Shown here: positions 8,305 to 16,472 of the stretch, piece after piece
Position numbering within the stretch: position 1 is the first letter of the stretch
Layout: the number at the start of each line of letters is the position of its first letter
NCBI GenBank assembly: GCA_963643035.1
Contig: CAVIKO010000004.1
Span: 21,289 to 85,288, forward strand
Direction of reading: 5' to 3'
DNA: 64,000 nt
From: UMGS1696 sp963643035
GTDB lineage: Bacteria; Bacillota; Clostridia; Oscillospirales; CAG-272
Translations under genes and position numbers: made by a program
The notes under the pieces: model-generated
What the model was told of the DNA's origin: nothing
Database searches by the model: none
Seen by the model: only the letters and a program-made list of their open reading frames with translations

Positions 8305-9540
8305 TCAATTTTCCTCTCTCTTCCGGCAGAGGTAGTAGTCGAGCTTCAATTTCATATTGTCCGGCATCTTCCGCGCCACCGGGCAAACCGCGGCATTAGC
8401 CATCCGGTTGGCGAATTTGGTGATGAACGTACAGTCTTCCACCATCCGGGAGCCGAGCATGACCGCCACTGTATCGTACCGGTTGTGGATCGTCGCTGTG
8501 TTGTGCGGTGCCCAGCGCGCAAACGATACCGCCGGAATCCCCTTGTCCGCGAACGGTGTGGAGTCGCTGGAGTACACGTCCTGGTACGACTTGATTCCAA
8601 AACCCTCTTCCATAGCAAAATAGCGGATGTAGGACACGAGCTTGTCCTCCGCTGTACAGCACGCGGCAAATCCGCCCATGATGCAGCCGATCATGTCGAG
8701 GTTGATGTTCAGTACGATTCTGTCAAGAAGATCCTCGTGCGCCTCCACATATGCCTTAGAGCCGAGCAGTCCGCGTTCCTCACTGCCGCACCAGACAAAC
8801 CGGAGCGAATGCCGATGCGCGTGATGGGCAAAGTACTCCGCCATCCAAACCAGTCCAATGGCACCGGACATGTTGTCATACGCACCCGCGGACAAAGGGG
8901 TGGAATCGTAGTGCGCTGTGAAAAGAATGGTTTCCGGGATCTCGCCGGGCAGATCGAGTACGACATTGCGGGACTGTCCCACGTATTCCTCCTGCGAAAG
9001 CGAGATCTTTGCTGTCTTTGTTTTGTTTTTCACCAGTGTGATCGCCGATTTCACATTGATATTCACGCCGGGCAGCTTGACACCATTCGCGCCGTCCACG
9101 ATGAACGAACGAAGCTCTCGTTTGTCCATGTCAAAATCGCGGTAATTTGCGTCGCCGTCAAATGTGATAAAGCCGACTGCGCCGTTTTCCACCAGATCGT
9201 GGTACTTCCAGTAGCCGAGATACCCCTCGATGAGGACAATTTTTCCGCGGCACTGCGATAGGGAATACGGATCCATGTTTGTCAGGTAGTAAAGCGGTGC
9301 CTCAATCTCACCCGATCCTGCCAGACGATAGCCCTCGCACGGGATTGCAGCGCCATCTGCCAAAAGGGTTGCCGATACATTCTGCGTCATCGGTACATCA
9401 AACGGTTCAGTTTGCGCGGTAAGTCCCATTTTTGCCAGCACCTCGGTGAGATACACGGCGGTTTTTGTCTCTTCGTCGCTGCCGCTGACACGCACATACG
9501 CCGTATCGCGGAAAATCTGCATGATCTGTTTTGCGTTCAT
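8305..9540 (-). CDS. M28 family zinc metallopeptidase
   Basis: A 411-residue aminopeptidase-type protein. The co-catalytic zinc set is intact: H210 (FTAHYDS), D222 (AYDNMSG), E254/E255 (GSEERGLLG), D282 (NLDMIG) and H352 (IHNRYDT). A PA-like domain is inserted at about 75-175, between N-terminal helices and the catalytic core, as in larger M28 members. No signal peptide, so a cytoplasmic peptidase is likely. Its start lies 21 bases after the PHP gene's stop with GGGAGA upstream, implying one transcript. Confidence 0.88.
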   Translation of the reverse strand: MNAKQIMQIFRDTAYVRVSGSDEETKTAVYLTEVLAKMGLTAQTEPFDVPMTQNVSATLLADGAAIPCEGYRLAGSGEIEAPLYYLTNMDPYSLSQCRGKIVLIEGYLGYWKYHDLVENGAVGFITFDGDANYRDFDMDKRELRSFIVDGANGVKLPGVNINVKSAITLVKNKTKTAKISLSQEEYVGQSRNVVLDLPGEIPETILFTAHYDSTPLSAGAYDNMSGAIGLVWMAEYFAHHAHRHSLRFVWCGSEERGLLGSKAYVEAHEDLLDRIVLNINLDMIGCIMGGFAACCTAEDKLVSYIRYFAMEEGFGIKSYQDVYSSDSTPFADKGIPAVSFARWAPHNTATIHNRYDTVAVMLGSRMVEDCTFITKFANRMANAAVCPVARKMPDNMKLKLDYYLCRKREEN

Positions 9541-9561
9541 GGTGAAAGCTCTCCCTTTCTG

Positions 9562-10362
9562 TTACCCCAAAATGAATTTCTCATCCTCTGTCAAATCCAG
9601 ACGGTCAATGGCGCGCTCGAAAATCGCCTTCGCCTCGTCCAAGGCACTCGGATGGTGCGCGTCACTGCCCATGTAGAATTTACAGCCTGTTTCTCGTGCA
9701 ATCCGGAACGGCCGCAGTACGATGTCCGTTTCTGCGTCCGTGCATTTCATGTCGTCCGCGTTCAGTTCAATGCCGACGCCGCACGCCGCCGCACGTCGGA
9801 ACGCCTTGTACATTCCGTCCGTATCAATGGCGGCAATGGTATCGAGAAACGTTTGCCGATTCCGGTCGATCAGCCCGCAGACCAGATGTGCGATTCCGAT
9901 CTTATAAAACGGCAAATCGCAGTCTAAAAGGGCATTTAGCTTTTTGAGCCAGAAATCCGCCTTGTCTGTCGGAGAAACGATTTCTGCCGGGATCGTGTGT
10001 CCCACCATGTGAAAATGTGTTGTTGGTACGATGATGAACGCAAACTCGTCGAGCCGTTCCTTCGATACGCCGACGGTCATAAACCGATCCATCTCTGTTT
10101 CGCAGCCAAAGAGGAAACGGATTCCCTCTGCCTGCGGCAATGGCAAAGCAGCCTTCACGTGTGCGAGATTCTGTATCTCATAAAATCCGGATTCGGCGGA
10201 CAGCGGGATCGTCTCATCCCAGAAATGGTCGGTCAGACAGATCGTTTTCAGGTGATTGTCCTGTGCGTATTGCAAAATCCGCTCGTTTGTTTCCGCGGGA
10301 TCGCCGGAGCAGAGCGAAATCTTTGAGTGAATGTGCAGATCGTGGTCGTATACATAACGCAT
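9562..10362 (-). CDS. PHP domain phosphoesterase (histidinol phosphatase-like)
   Basis: A 266-residue PHP protein. DLHIHSK (residues 8-14) supplies the first two metal-binding histidines and LTDHFWDE the third; later GCETEMD, PTTHFHM and MGSDAHHP supply further ligands. Family members include histidinol-phosphate phosphatase and other metal-dependent phosphatases; no other his genes are nearby, so the substrate is open. The gene is led by its own promoter at 10408-10436 and GGAG upstream of the ATG, and is followed by the M28 gene. Confidence 0.82.
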   Translation of the reverse strand: MRYVYDHDLHIHSKISLCSGDPAETNERILQYAQDNHLKTICLTDHFWDETIPLSAESGFYEIQNLAHVKAALPLPQAEGIRFLFGCETEMDRFMTVGVSKERLDEFAFIIVPTTHFHMVGHTIPAEIVSPTDKADFWLKKLNALLDCDLPFYKIGIAHLVCGLIDRNRQTFLDTIAAIDTDGMYKAFRRAAACGVGIELNADDMKCTDAETDIVLRPFRIARETGCKFYMGSDAHHPSALDEAKAIFERAIDRLDLTEDEKFILG

Positions 10363-10407
10363 TGCGCTTTTTCTCCTTTCGCATACGGAAAGATTTTCTG
10401 TACCGCT

Positions 10408-10436
10408 ATTATACTATATCCTTCGGCATATTGCAA
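10408..10436 (-). promoter_or_regulatory. Sigma-A type promoter of PHP-M28 unit
   Basis: On the minus strand, TTGCAA (10431-10436) and a perfect TATAAT (10408-10413) are separated by 17 bases and point into the PHP gene about 45 bases away. Confidence 0.7.
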
Positions 10437-10532
10437 GAGAAAAGAGGCGGAAAACCGCGATAGTTTTATAATATGCTGCATTTGCTCAAATCTGCAGGGG
10501 CAATTCATGAATCACTTGTATATGTGAAAATA

Positions 10533-10583
10533 AAACAAGGTCACGGAAGCTGCCTGTCCATCCGGAAAACAGCATCCGTGACC
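10533..10583 (-). terminator. Terminator of carAB
   Basis: GGTCACGGA (10539-10547) pairs perfectly with TCCGTGACC (10575-10583), followed on the minus strand by TTGTTTTATTTT. A second perfect 8-bp hairpin with a 3-base loop lies at 10620-10638, between this and the carB stop. The rest of the ~300-base gap holds nothing recognisable beyond the PHP promoter. Confidence 0.8.
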
Positions 10584-10668
10584 GTTGCTACTATATCTAC
10601 CCAGTAAAAGGTTCTTACCCAGAATGCACAGCATTCTGACTTCTATCCAAGAAGCGTTGCGTTTCCCC

Positions 10669-13600
10669 TTATTCGTTGATCGTCGAGATCGTGGGGATTG
10701 TCTCCTCCAGTACGTCGAGAACAATGCGGACGGTGTCGAGGGAGGTGAACATCGTCACGCCGTTCTGGACGGCACAGCGGCGGATCGCCACGCCATCCGC
10801 ATAGTGGACGCCGGATAGGATCGCGCGCGTGTTGATGATGTAGCTCACATAGCCTGCGCGGATGGAGTCCAGGATTTCCTCGCTTCCTTCGCTGAGCTTG
10901 CCGCGTACACGGGTGCGGATGCCATGCTCTTTTAGGAATGTCGCCGTTCCGATTGTCGCCTCAATGTTGAAGCCGAGATGGTAGAAGCGGCGGACGAGCG
11001 GCAGGGCTTCTTCCTTATCCTCGTCTGCAAGGGTCACGATCACTGTGCCGTAATCCTTCATTTTCACGCCGGACGCCTGCAATGCCTTGTAGAGCGCACG
11101 GTTCAGCCGTTTGTCGTAGCCGATTGCCTCACCGGTCGATTTCATTTCCGGAGAGAGATATGCATCCATGCCTGTGAGCTTCGCAAAGGAGAATGCCGGT
11201 GCCTTTACGTACCAGCGCTCTCTGTCCGGCGGGATCAGATCGACAATTCCCTGATCGGCGAGCGATTCGCCAAGCATCACACGGGTCGCGATCTGCACGA
11301 GATTTACCCCGGTGGATTTCGAGAGAAACGGCACGCTGCGCGACGCACGGGGATTCACTTCAATGACGTACACATGGTCGTTCTTGTCCACGATGAACTG
11401 GATGTTGTAAAGCCCCACGATCCCAATGCCAAGTCCGAGCCGCCGCGTATAGTCCGCGATCACATCCCGTACCGCCTGCGAGAGGGAGAACGGCGGATAT
11501 ACGCTGGTGCTGTCGCCGGAGTGTACTCCCGTCCGTTCCACAAGCTCCATGATTCCCGGAAGGAATACCTCGCGCCCATCGCAGATTGCGTCTACCTCCA
11601 CCTCGCGCCCAACGAGATATTTGTCGATGAGTACCGGCTTGTCCTCATCTACCTCTACCGCCGTGCGCAGATATTTCCGAAGCATGGATTCGTTCGCCAC
11701 GATTTCCATCGCCCGACCACCGAGAACAAAACTCGGACGGACCAGCACCGGATACCCGATCTTTTCTGCAACCTCTACGCCTTTTTCAATGTCCGTCACC
11801 GCTTCTCCCTTCGGATTCGGGATGGAGAGCGATTTGATCACCGCGTCAAAGGCATCTCTGTCCTCCGCCTTGTCGATCGCCACGCAATCCGTACCGATGA
11901 TCCGCACTCCGCGTGCGGCAAGGGGGGCGGCAAGATTGATCGCGGTCTGCCCGCCGAGCGTTACGATCACGCCCTCCGGCTTCTCAAGTGCGATGATGTT
12001 CATTACGTCTTCAGCGGTCAACGGCTCGAAATAGAGCTTGTCGGCAGTCGTGTAATCTGTGGAAACCGTCTCCGGGTTGTTGTTGATGACAATCGCCTCG
12101 TAGCCGCACTCCCGGATTGTGCGCACTGCATGAACCGTCGAATAGTCGAATTCCACACCCTGTCCGATGCGGATCGGGCCGGAACCCAGCACGATTACTT
12201 TTTTCTTGTTCGATACCACCGATTCGTTTTCATCCGCATACGTGGAGTAGAAGTACGGTACATAGCTGTCAAACTCGCTTGCGCATGTGTCGATCATCTT
12301 GTATATCGGGTAAATCTTTTCCGATTGGCGCAGTGCGTAGATTTCGTCCTCCGTGCAGTGCCACAGCTCTGCCGCGTAGGAATCCGAGAAGCCGAGCCGT
12401 TTTGCTTCACGCAGCCGATCCGTATCGCCGGGATGGGCTTCCATTTCCTTTTCGAAGTCTACAATGTGCTGGATCTTGTCGAGGAAGAACATGTCGATCT
12501 GCGTGATGTCGCAGATGAGAGACGGATCGACCCCCATCCACATGAGCTGTGAAATTGCATACAGTCTGTCGTCCGTACCGTCCTTGATGTAGTCGAGAAG
12601 CTCGTCCACGCTCATGTGCGCGGAGTCGAATTTCTCCATGTGGATGTGGTTCTTGCCCTCCTCCAGAGAACGGATCGCCTTCAGAAGACTTTCTTCAAAT
12701 GTCCGTCCCACGCTCATAACTTCCCCGGTCGCCTTCATCTGTGTGGACAGCGTGTTTTGCGCCGCCGGGAATTTGTCAAACGGGAACCGCGGCATTTTCG
12801 TCACCACATAGTCGAGGGTCGGTTCAAAGGAGGCGGGTGTGTTCGCGAGCGGAATCTCATGCAGATTCATGCCAACAGCGATCTTTGCCGATACCCGTGC
12901 GATCGGATATCCGCTTGCCTTGGATGCGAGTGCCGACGACCGGGATACGCGCGGATTTACTTCAATTACATAATACCGGAATGAATGGGGATCGAGCGCG
13001 AACTGGACGTTACAGCCCCCCTTGACGCCGAGCGCGCGTATGATCTTTAAGGCGCTGTTCCGGAGCATCTGGTATTCGCGGTTGGTCAGCGTCTGGCTCG
13101 GTGCCACTACAATGGAGTCGCCGGTGTGGATGCCGACCGGATCGAGGTTTTCCATATTGCAAACCGTGATCGCCGTGTCGTTCGCGTCCCGGATTACCTC
13201 ATACTCGATTTCCTTGTAGCCCTTGATGCTCTTTTCGACCAGTACCTGATGTACCGGGGAGAGAGCGAGTGCGTTCTTCATCATTTCCCGCAGCTCCTCC
13301 GGAGTGTACGCGAAGCCGCCTCCGGTGCCGCCAAGCGTGAATGCCGGACGCAGGATCACCGGGTAACCGATCTCCTCCGCTGCCGCGATCGCTTCGTCAA
13401 TGGTATATGTGATTTTTGACGGCACGACCGGTTCGCCGATTCGTTCGCACAGCTCCTTGAACAGTTCTCTGTCCTCCGCGCACTCGATGCTCTTTGCGTC
13501 CGTGCCAAGCAGCTCGATTTCGCATTCGTCGAGTACGCCCTTTTTATAAAGCTGCATGGCGAGGTTTAATCCGGTCTGACCGCCGATGCCGGGAACGATG

Positions 13601-13854
13601 GCGTTCGGACGCTCATAGCGGCAGATGCGCGCTAAAAATTCGAGGGTCAGCGGCTCCATGTATACCTTGTCTGCCACGGAGGTGTCTGTCATGATTGTCG
13701 CCGGATTGGAGTTTGCGAGAATGACCTCGTAGCCTTCCTCCTTCAGCGCGAGACAAGCCTGCGTCCCGGCATAGTCAAATTCCGCCGCTTGTCCGATTAC
13801 GATGGGACCGGAGCCGATCACCAGTACCTTTTTGATGTCTGTTCTTTTAGGCAT
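10669..13854 (-). CDS. carB: Carbamoyl-phosphate synthase large subunit
   Basis: A 1061-residue, full-length CarB (usual range about 1060-1070). It makes carbamoyl phosphate from bicarbonate, ATP and ammonia channelled from CarA, feeding pyrimidine and arginine synthesis. Two tandem ATP-grasp halves are clear: VLVIGSGPIVIGQAAEFDYA opens the first and VIVLGSGPIRIGQGVEFDYS the second near residue 550, and VIEVNPR occurs in both. The C-terminal MGS-like allosteric domain, where UMP or IMP binds in relatives, is present. The start overlaps the carA end by 8 bases, indicating translational coupling. Confidence 0.97.
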   Translation of the reverse strand: MPKRTDIKKVLVIGSGPIVIGQAAEFDYAGTQACLALKEEGYEVILANSNPATIMTDTSVADKVYMEPLTLEFLARICRYERPNAIVPGIGGQTGLNLAMQLYKKGVLDECEIELLGTDAKSIECAEDRELFKELCERIGEPVVPSKITYTIDEAIAAAEEIGYPVILRPAFTLGGTGGGFAYTPEELREMMKNALALSPVHQVLVEKSIKGYKEIEYEVIRDANDTAITVCNMENLDPVGIHTGDSIVVAPSQTLTNREYQMLRNSALKIIRALGVKGGCNVQFALDPHSFRYYVIEVNPRVSRSSALASKASGYPIARVSAKIAVGMNLHEIPLANTPASFEPTLDYVVTKMPRFPFDKFPAAQNTLSTQMKATGEVMSVGRTFEESLLKAIRSLEEGKNHIHMEKFDSAHMSVDELLDYIKDGTDDRLYAISQLMWMGVDPSLICDITQIDMFFLDKIQHIVDFEKEMEAHPGDTDRLREAKRLGFSDSYAAELWHCTEDEIYALRQSEKIYPIYKMIDTCASEFDSYVPYFYSTYADENESVVSNKKKVIVLGSGPIRIGQGVEFDYSTVHAVRTIRECGYEAIVINNNPETVSTDYTTADKLYFEPLTAEDVMNIIALEKPEGVIVTLGGQTAINLAAPLAARGVRIIGTDCVAIDKAEDRDAFDAVIKSLSIPNPKGEAVTDIEKGVEVAEKIGYPVLVRPSFVLGGRAMEIVANESMLRKYLRTAVEVDEDKPVLIDKYLVGREVEVDAICDGREVFLPGIMELVERTGVHSGDSTSVYPPFSLSQAVRDVIADYTRRLGLGIGIVGLYNIQFIVDKNDHVYVIEVNPRASRSVPFLSKSTGVNLVQIATRVMLGESLADQGIVDLIPPDRERWYVKAPAFSFAKLTGMDAYLSPEMKSTGEAIGYDKRLNRALYKALQASGVKMKDYGTVIVTLADEDKEEALPLVRRFYHLGFNIEATIGTATFLKEHGIRTRVRGKLSEGSEEILDSIRAGYVSYIINTRAILSGVHYADGVAIRRCAVQNGVTMFTSLDTVRIVLDVLEETIPTISTINE

Positions 13855-14941
13855 TTTTCCCGTCCTCCTTCATGTATGCGACAAACTTCTCAAATAAATA
13901 TCCGCTGTCCTCCGGTCCCGGTGCGCTTTCCGGATGATACTGTACAGAAAATACCCGATCCGCAGTGCACTCCATCCCCTCCACGGTGCCATCCAGGAGA
14001 TTCCGATGAGTAACGACCAGTCCGCTGTTCCGGAGGGAATCTTCGTTTACGGCGTAGCTGTGGTTCTGCGAGGTGATTTCGATCTTGCCGTCAGATAGGC
14101 GCATGACGGGGTGGTTGCCGCCGCGGTGTCCGAATTTCAGCTTGTAGGTAGAACCGCCATATGCCAAAGCGATCATCTGGTGCCCAAGACAGATGCCGAA
14201 GAGTGGATATTTTCCGCGCAGTCCGCGAATCGTCTCAATCACCGGAGTGACGTCCTCCGGGTCTCCGGGGCCGTTTGAGAAGAATACGCCGTCCGGCTTC
14301 ATAAACGCGATTTCCTCTGCGGTGGTGTTGTACGGTACAACGGTCACATTGCAGCCGATGCGGTTTAAGGAGCGGACGATGTTGAGCTTTATTCCACAGT
14401 CCACGGCGACGACGTTGAAGCGCGGGTTCGAGGTGCGGGAATACCACCGTTTTTTTGCGCTGACACGGGATACCTGATCGTGCGGTACCGGGGTGCTTTG
14501 CAGGATGTGCAGCGCTTCTTCGGTCGGTGTGTCGATGGCGGTGATGATGACCCGGCGGGAGCCGAGATCGCGGATGGAACGTGTCAGCTTCCGAGTGTCT
14601 ATGCCGGAAATGCCGGGAATGCCGTTTTCCTCAAGCAGCTCCGACAGGGTTTTTGTATAGCGGAAGTTCGATGGCGCGTCGTTGTAGTCGCACACAATCA
14701 TGCCGCCGATGGAGGGATTTTTACATTCAAAATCGTCGTCCGTGATTCCGTAGTTGCCGATCAGCGGGTAGGTCATCACCACCATCTGATCCGTATACGA
14801 CGGGTCGGACACGATCTCCTGATACCCGACCATCGAGGTGTTGAATACAATCTCACAAACACGATCCGTCGCCGCACCAAAGCCGTAGCCGGGATATACC
14901 GCGCCGTCCTCCAAAACGATCTTTCGATCCATCGCTCTCAT
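13847..14941 (-). CDS. carA: Carbamoyl-phosphate synthase small (glutaminase) subunit
   Basis: A 364-residue class I glutamine amidotransferase subunit that hydrolyses glutamine and passes ammonia to CarB. The N-terminal CPSase domain (VFNTSMVGYQEIVSDPSY) is followed by a GATase domain with nucleophile C251 in GICLGHQ and the His/Glu pair in QYHPES. The ATG at 14941 sits after an AGGAGTG site; a second in-frame ATG lies three codons in. Expression is probably controlled by the upstream leader at about 14950-15290. Confidence 0.96.
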   Translation of the reverse strand: MRAMDRKIVLEDGAVYPGYGFGAATDRVCEIVFNTSMVGYQEIVSDPSYTDQMVVMTYPLIGNYGITDDDFECKNPSIGGMIVCDYNDAPSNFRYTKTLSELLEENGIPGISGIDTRKLTRSIRDLGSRRVIITAIDTPTEEALHILQSTPVPHDQVSRVSAKKRWYSRTSNPRFNVVAVDCGIKLNIVRSLNRIGCNVTVVPYNTTAEEIAFMKPDGVFFSNGPGDPEDVTPVIETIRGLRGKYPLFGICLGHQMIALAYGGSTYKLKFGHRGGNHPVMRLSDGKIEITSQNHSYAVNEDSLRNSGLVVTHRNLLDGTVEGMECTADRVFSVQYHPESAPGPEDSGYLFEKFVAYMKEDGKNA

Positions 14942-15021
14942 ACCATCACTCCTGTTCCGCAGATCTGTGATTAACTATGCAGAAAGCCACACAAATCGTG
15001 CATAAAAATACGGTACTTTTC

Positions 15022-15027
15022 ATTATA
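15022..15027 (-). promoter_or_regulatory. Proximal carAB promoter, extended -10
   Basis: TGGTATAAT on the minus strand is a perfect -10 with the TGn extension; no good -35 is seen. It lies about 80 bases upstream of carA and downstream of the leader terminator, so transcripts from it would escape attenuation. Confidence 0.55.
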
Positions 15028-15047
15028 CCAGAGAATTGTGAATAAAT

Positions 15048-15236
15048 CTACAAATGGGCAACAAAAAACCGCCTGTTTGGAAACAGACGGGACAGAATAT
15101 ATCGGGAAAGGCGAAATACAAACCGTCCAGCCGTCATCTGGAAAACAACGGATACGACAGACGGACGGAAAACGAAATGAAAACAGCGAGAGCGCGGTGT
15201 GGTTCTCTTGTACCCGCTCTGGCAGATTCCGGTCAT
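15048..15236 (-). CDS. Possible leader small ORF upstream of carAB (62 aa)
   Basis: ATG at 15236 preceded by GGAGG at 6-base spacing gives a 62-residue basic, aromatic-rich peptide (starts MTGICQSGYK) with no recognised domain. It begins about 20 bases after a TATACT -10 and ends 106 bases before carA. Its last codons run through the hairpin and U-tract at 15063-15090. This layout recalls enterobacterial pyrBI, where a translated leader ORF overlaps the attenuator, but coding is unproven; it may simply be an untranslated leader. Confidence 0.35.
   Translation of the reverse strand: MTGICQSGYKRTTPRSRCFHFVFRPSVVSVVFQMTAGRFVFRLSRYILSRLFPNRRFFVAHL
15063..15090 (-). terminator. Intrinsic terminator/attenuator in carAB leader
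   Basis: On the minus strand CCGTCTGTTT and AAACAGGCGG form a 10-bp stem (one G-U pair) with a 2-base loop, followed by TTTTTTGTT. It stands about 120 bases upstream of carA and downstream of the distal promoter, so it could attenuate carAB. Confidence 0.7.
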
Positions 15237-15265
15237 GACGTTCCTCCATCGTTTGTATTTCCAAT

Positions 15266-15271
15266 AGTATA
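15266..15271 (-). promoter_or_regulatory. Distal carAB leader promoter (-10 only)
   Basis: TATACT on the minus strand, preceded by a weak T-rich -35 region. Transcription would start near 15258, just upstream of the leader small ORF, and would read into the attenuator. Confidence 0.4.
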
Positions 15272-15306
15272 CCACAAACAGTTCCAAAAATCTACTGCCA
15301 ATACCA

Positions 15307-15337
15307 ACGAAAAACCGTCCCCTTGCAGAGACGGTTT
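15307..15337 (-). terminator. Terminator after quinone oxidoreductase gene
   Basis: AAACCGTC (15312-15319) pairs with GACGGTTT (15330-15337), and the minus strand continues into a U-run. It separates the oxidoreductase gene from the carAB leader. Confidence 0.7.
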
Positions 15338-15352
15338 GTGAATTTTGTGGAG

Positions 15353-16324
15353 TTACCGCACCGTGAGTACCACCTTACCGATATTGCCGCTTTGGTAGAG
15401 CATGGTGTGCGCCGCATCCGCTTCCGCGAGAGGGAATGTGGCGTATATGGTCGGTCGAAGAACACCGGATGTGATCGCCGGATAGAAATCGCGCTGAAGA
15501 GCAGCGAGAATTTCCGCTTTTACCGATGGCTCGCGTGCGCGCAGGGTGCTGCCGACCAGGCGCACGCCGCATGCATAGAGCTTTCGCAAATCGACGGTCG
15601 TTTCCTCCCCGCCGAGTGATGCAATCACGATCCATCGACCGCCGCGCGCCATGTACGGTAAGCATTCGCCGACTGCCGCGCCGCCCACACAGTCTACGGC
15701 AATGTCTATGGTTTGCGGATGGGCTGTAAAATAGGCGGACAGCGGGCTTTTCCGCGTGTTCAGAACCACATCGGCTCCGAGATGTGCGATGGCATCCGCT
15801 TTTGTATCGGAGCGCACCGTGGTGACGACGTGGAGTTTTGCAAGTTTTGCCATCGGGATCATCACACTGGCCAGTCCGCTGCCACCCGCCGTGATCAGCA
15901 CCGTATCTCCGGCTTTCGCTCCGGCTTCCCGGAACAGATTGAGATACGCGGTTGCAAAAGCTTCCGGGATCGCCGCAGCTTCGATCATGGACACACCGTC
16001 GGGTACAGGCAGGCACATATCATATCGGACGGCAGCAAATTCCGCGTATCCTCCGCCGCCAAGCAGCGCGCAGATCTTTTCCCCGATGCGCCAGTGTTGT
16101 GCGGCAATCGGTCCCAACGCGCATACCTCGCCGGATACCTCCAACCCCATCCATTCGGGACAGCCGGGCGGTGGTGGATAATTTCCCTCTCGCTGCATGA
16201 GATCGGCGCGGTTCACGCCGGCAGCATGGACGCGAATGAGTACCTCATCGTCGCGCGGAGACGGCGTGGGTACGGCAGTATAGGATAGCGTGTGGGTTGC
16301 GGGATCGGCGAGAATTGCATACAT
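15353..16324 (-). CDS. NAD(P)H:quinone oxidoreductase, zinc-independent MDR family (PIG3-like)
   Basis: A 323-residue medium-chain dehydrogenase/reductase. HAAGVNRADLMQREGNYPPPPG and GLEVSGEV are characteristic of the quinone oxidoreductase/PIG3 branch, and there is no catalytic zinc Cys cluster. LITAGGSGLASVMIPMAK is the Rossmann NADPH-binding turn (about 142-160), and LGADVVLNTR follows. Predicted to reduce quinones or activated enones in the cytoplasm. It sits 148 bases after the solute-binding lipoprotein gene; the gap holds an ACTAGC/GCTAGT inverted repeat at about 16410-16440. Confidence 0.85.
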   Translation of the reverse strand: MYAILADPATHTLSYTAVPTPSPRDDEVLIRVHAAGVNRADLMQREGNYPPPPGCPEWMGLEVSGEVCALGPIAAQHWRIGEKICALLGGGGYAEFAAVRYDMCLPVPDGVSMIEAAAIPEAFATAYLNLFREAGAKAGDTVLITAGGSGLASVMIPMAKLAKLHVVTTVRSDTKADAIAHLGADVVLNTRKSPLSAYFTAHPQTIDIAVDCVGGAAVGECLPYMARGGRWIVIASLGGEETTVDLRKLYACGVRLVGSTLRAREPSVKAEILAALQRDFYPAITSGVLRPTIYATFPLAEADAAHTMLYQSGNIGKVVLTVR

Positions 16325-16472
16325 AAGCTGATAAATCCTTTTTGATATTTTATGATGAATGGTATAGCAGTTTTTTTTGTAAGAAAAAACAGAAAATGGA
16401 GGTTAAGCAGACTAGCTTGATGAAATATATTACTCTACGCTAGTACTTCCTGATGACATGAGAAACAAAACA

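Noticed and set aside
9562..10362. Histidine biosynthesis gene (hisK)
   Set aside because: The PHP fold fits, but no other his biosynthesis genes are near and its partner is a peptidase, so the symbol was not assigned.
10978..12552. A 524-codon plus-strand frame
   Set aside because: It is antisense to the conserved carB gene; its Arg/His-rich, repetitive composition is typical of shadow frames in high-GC coding DNA.
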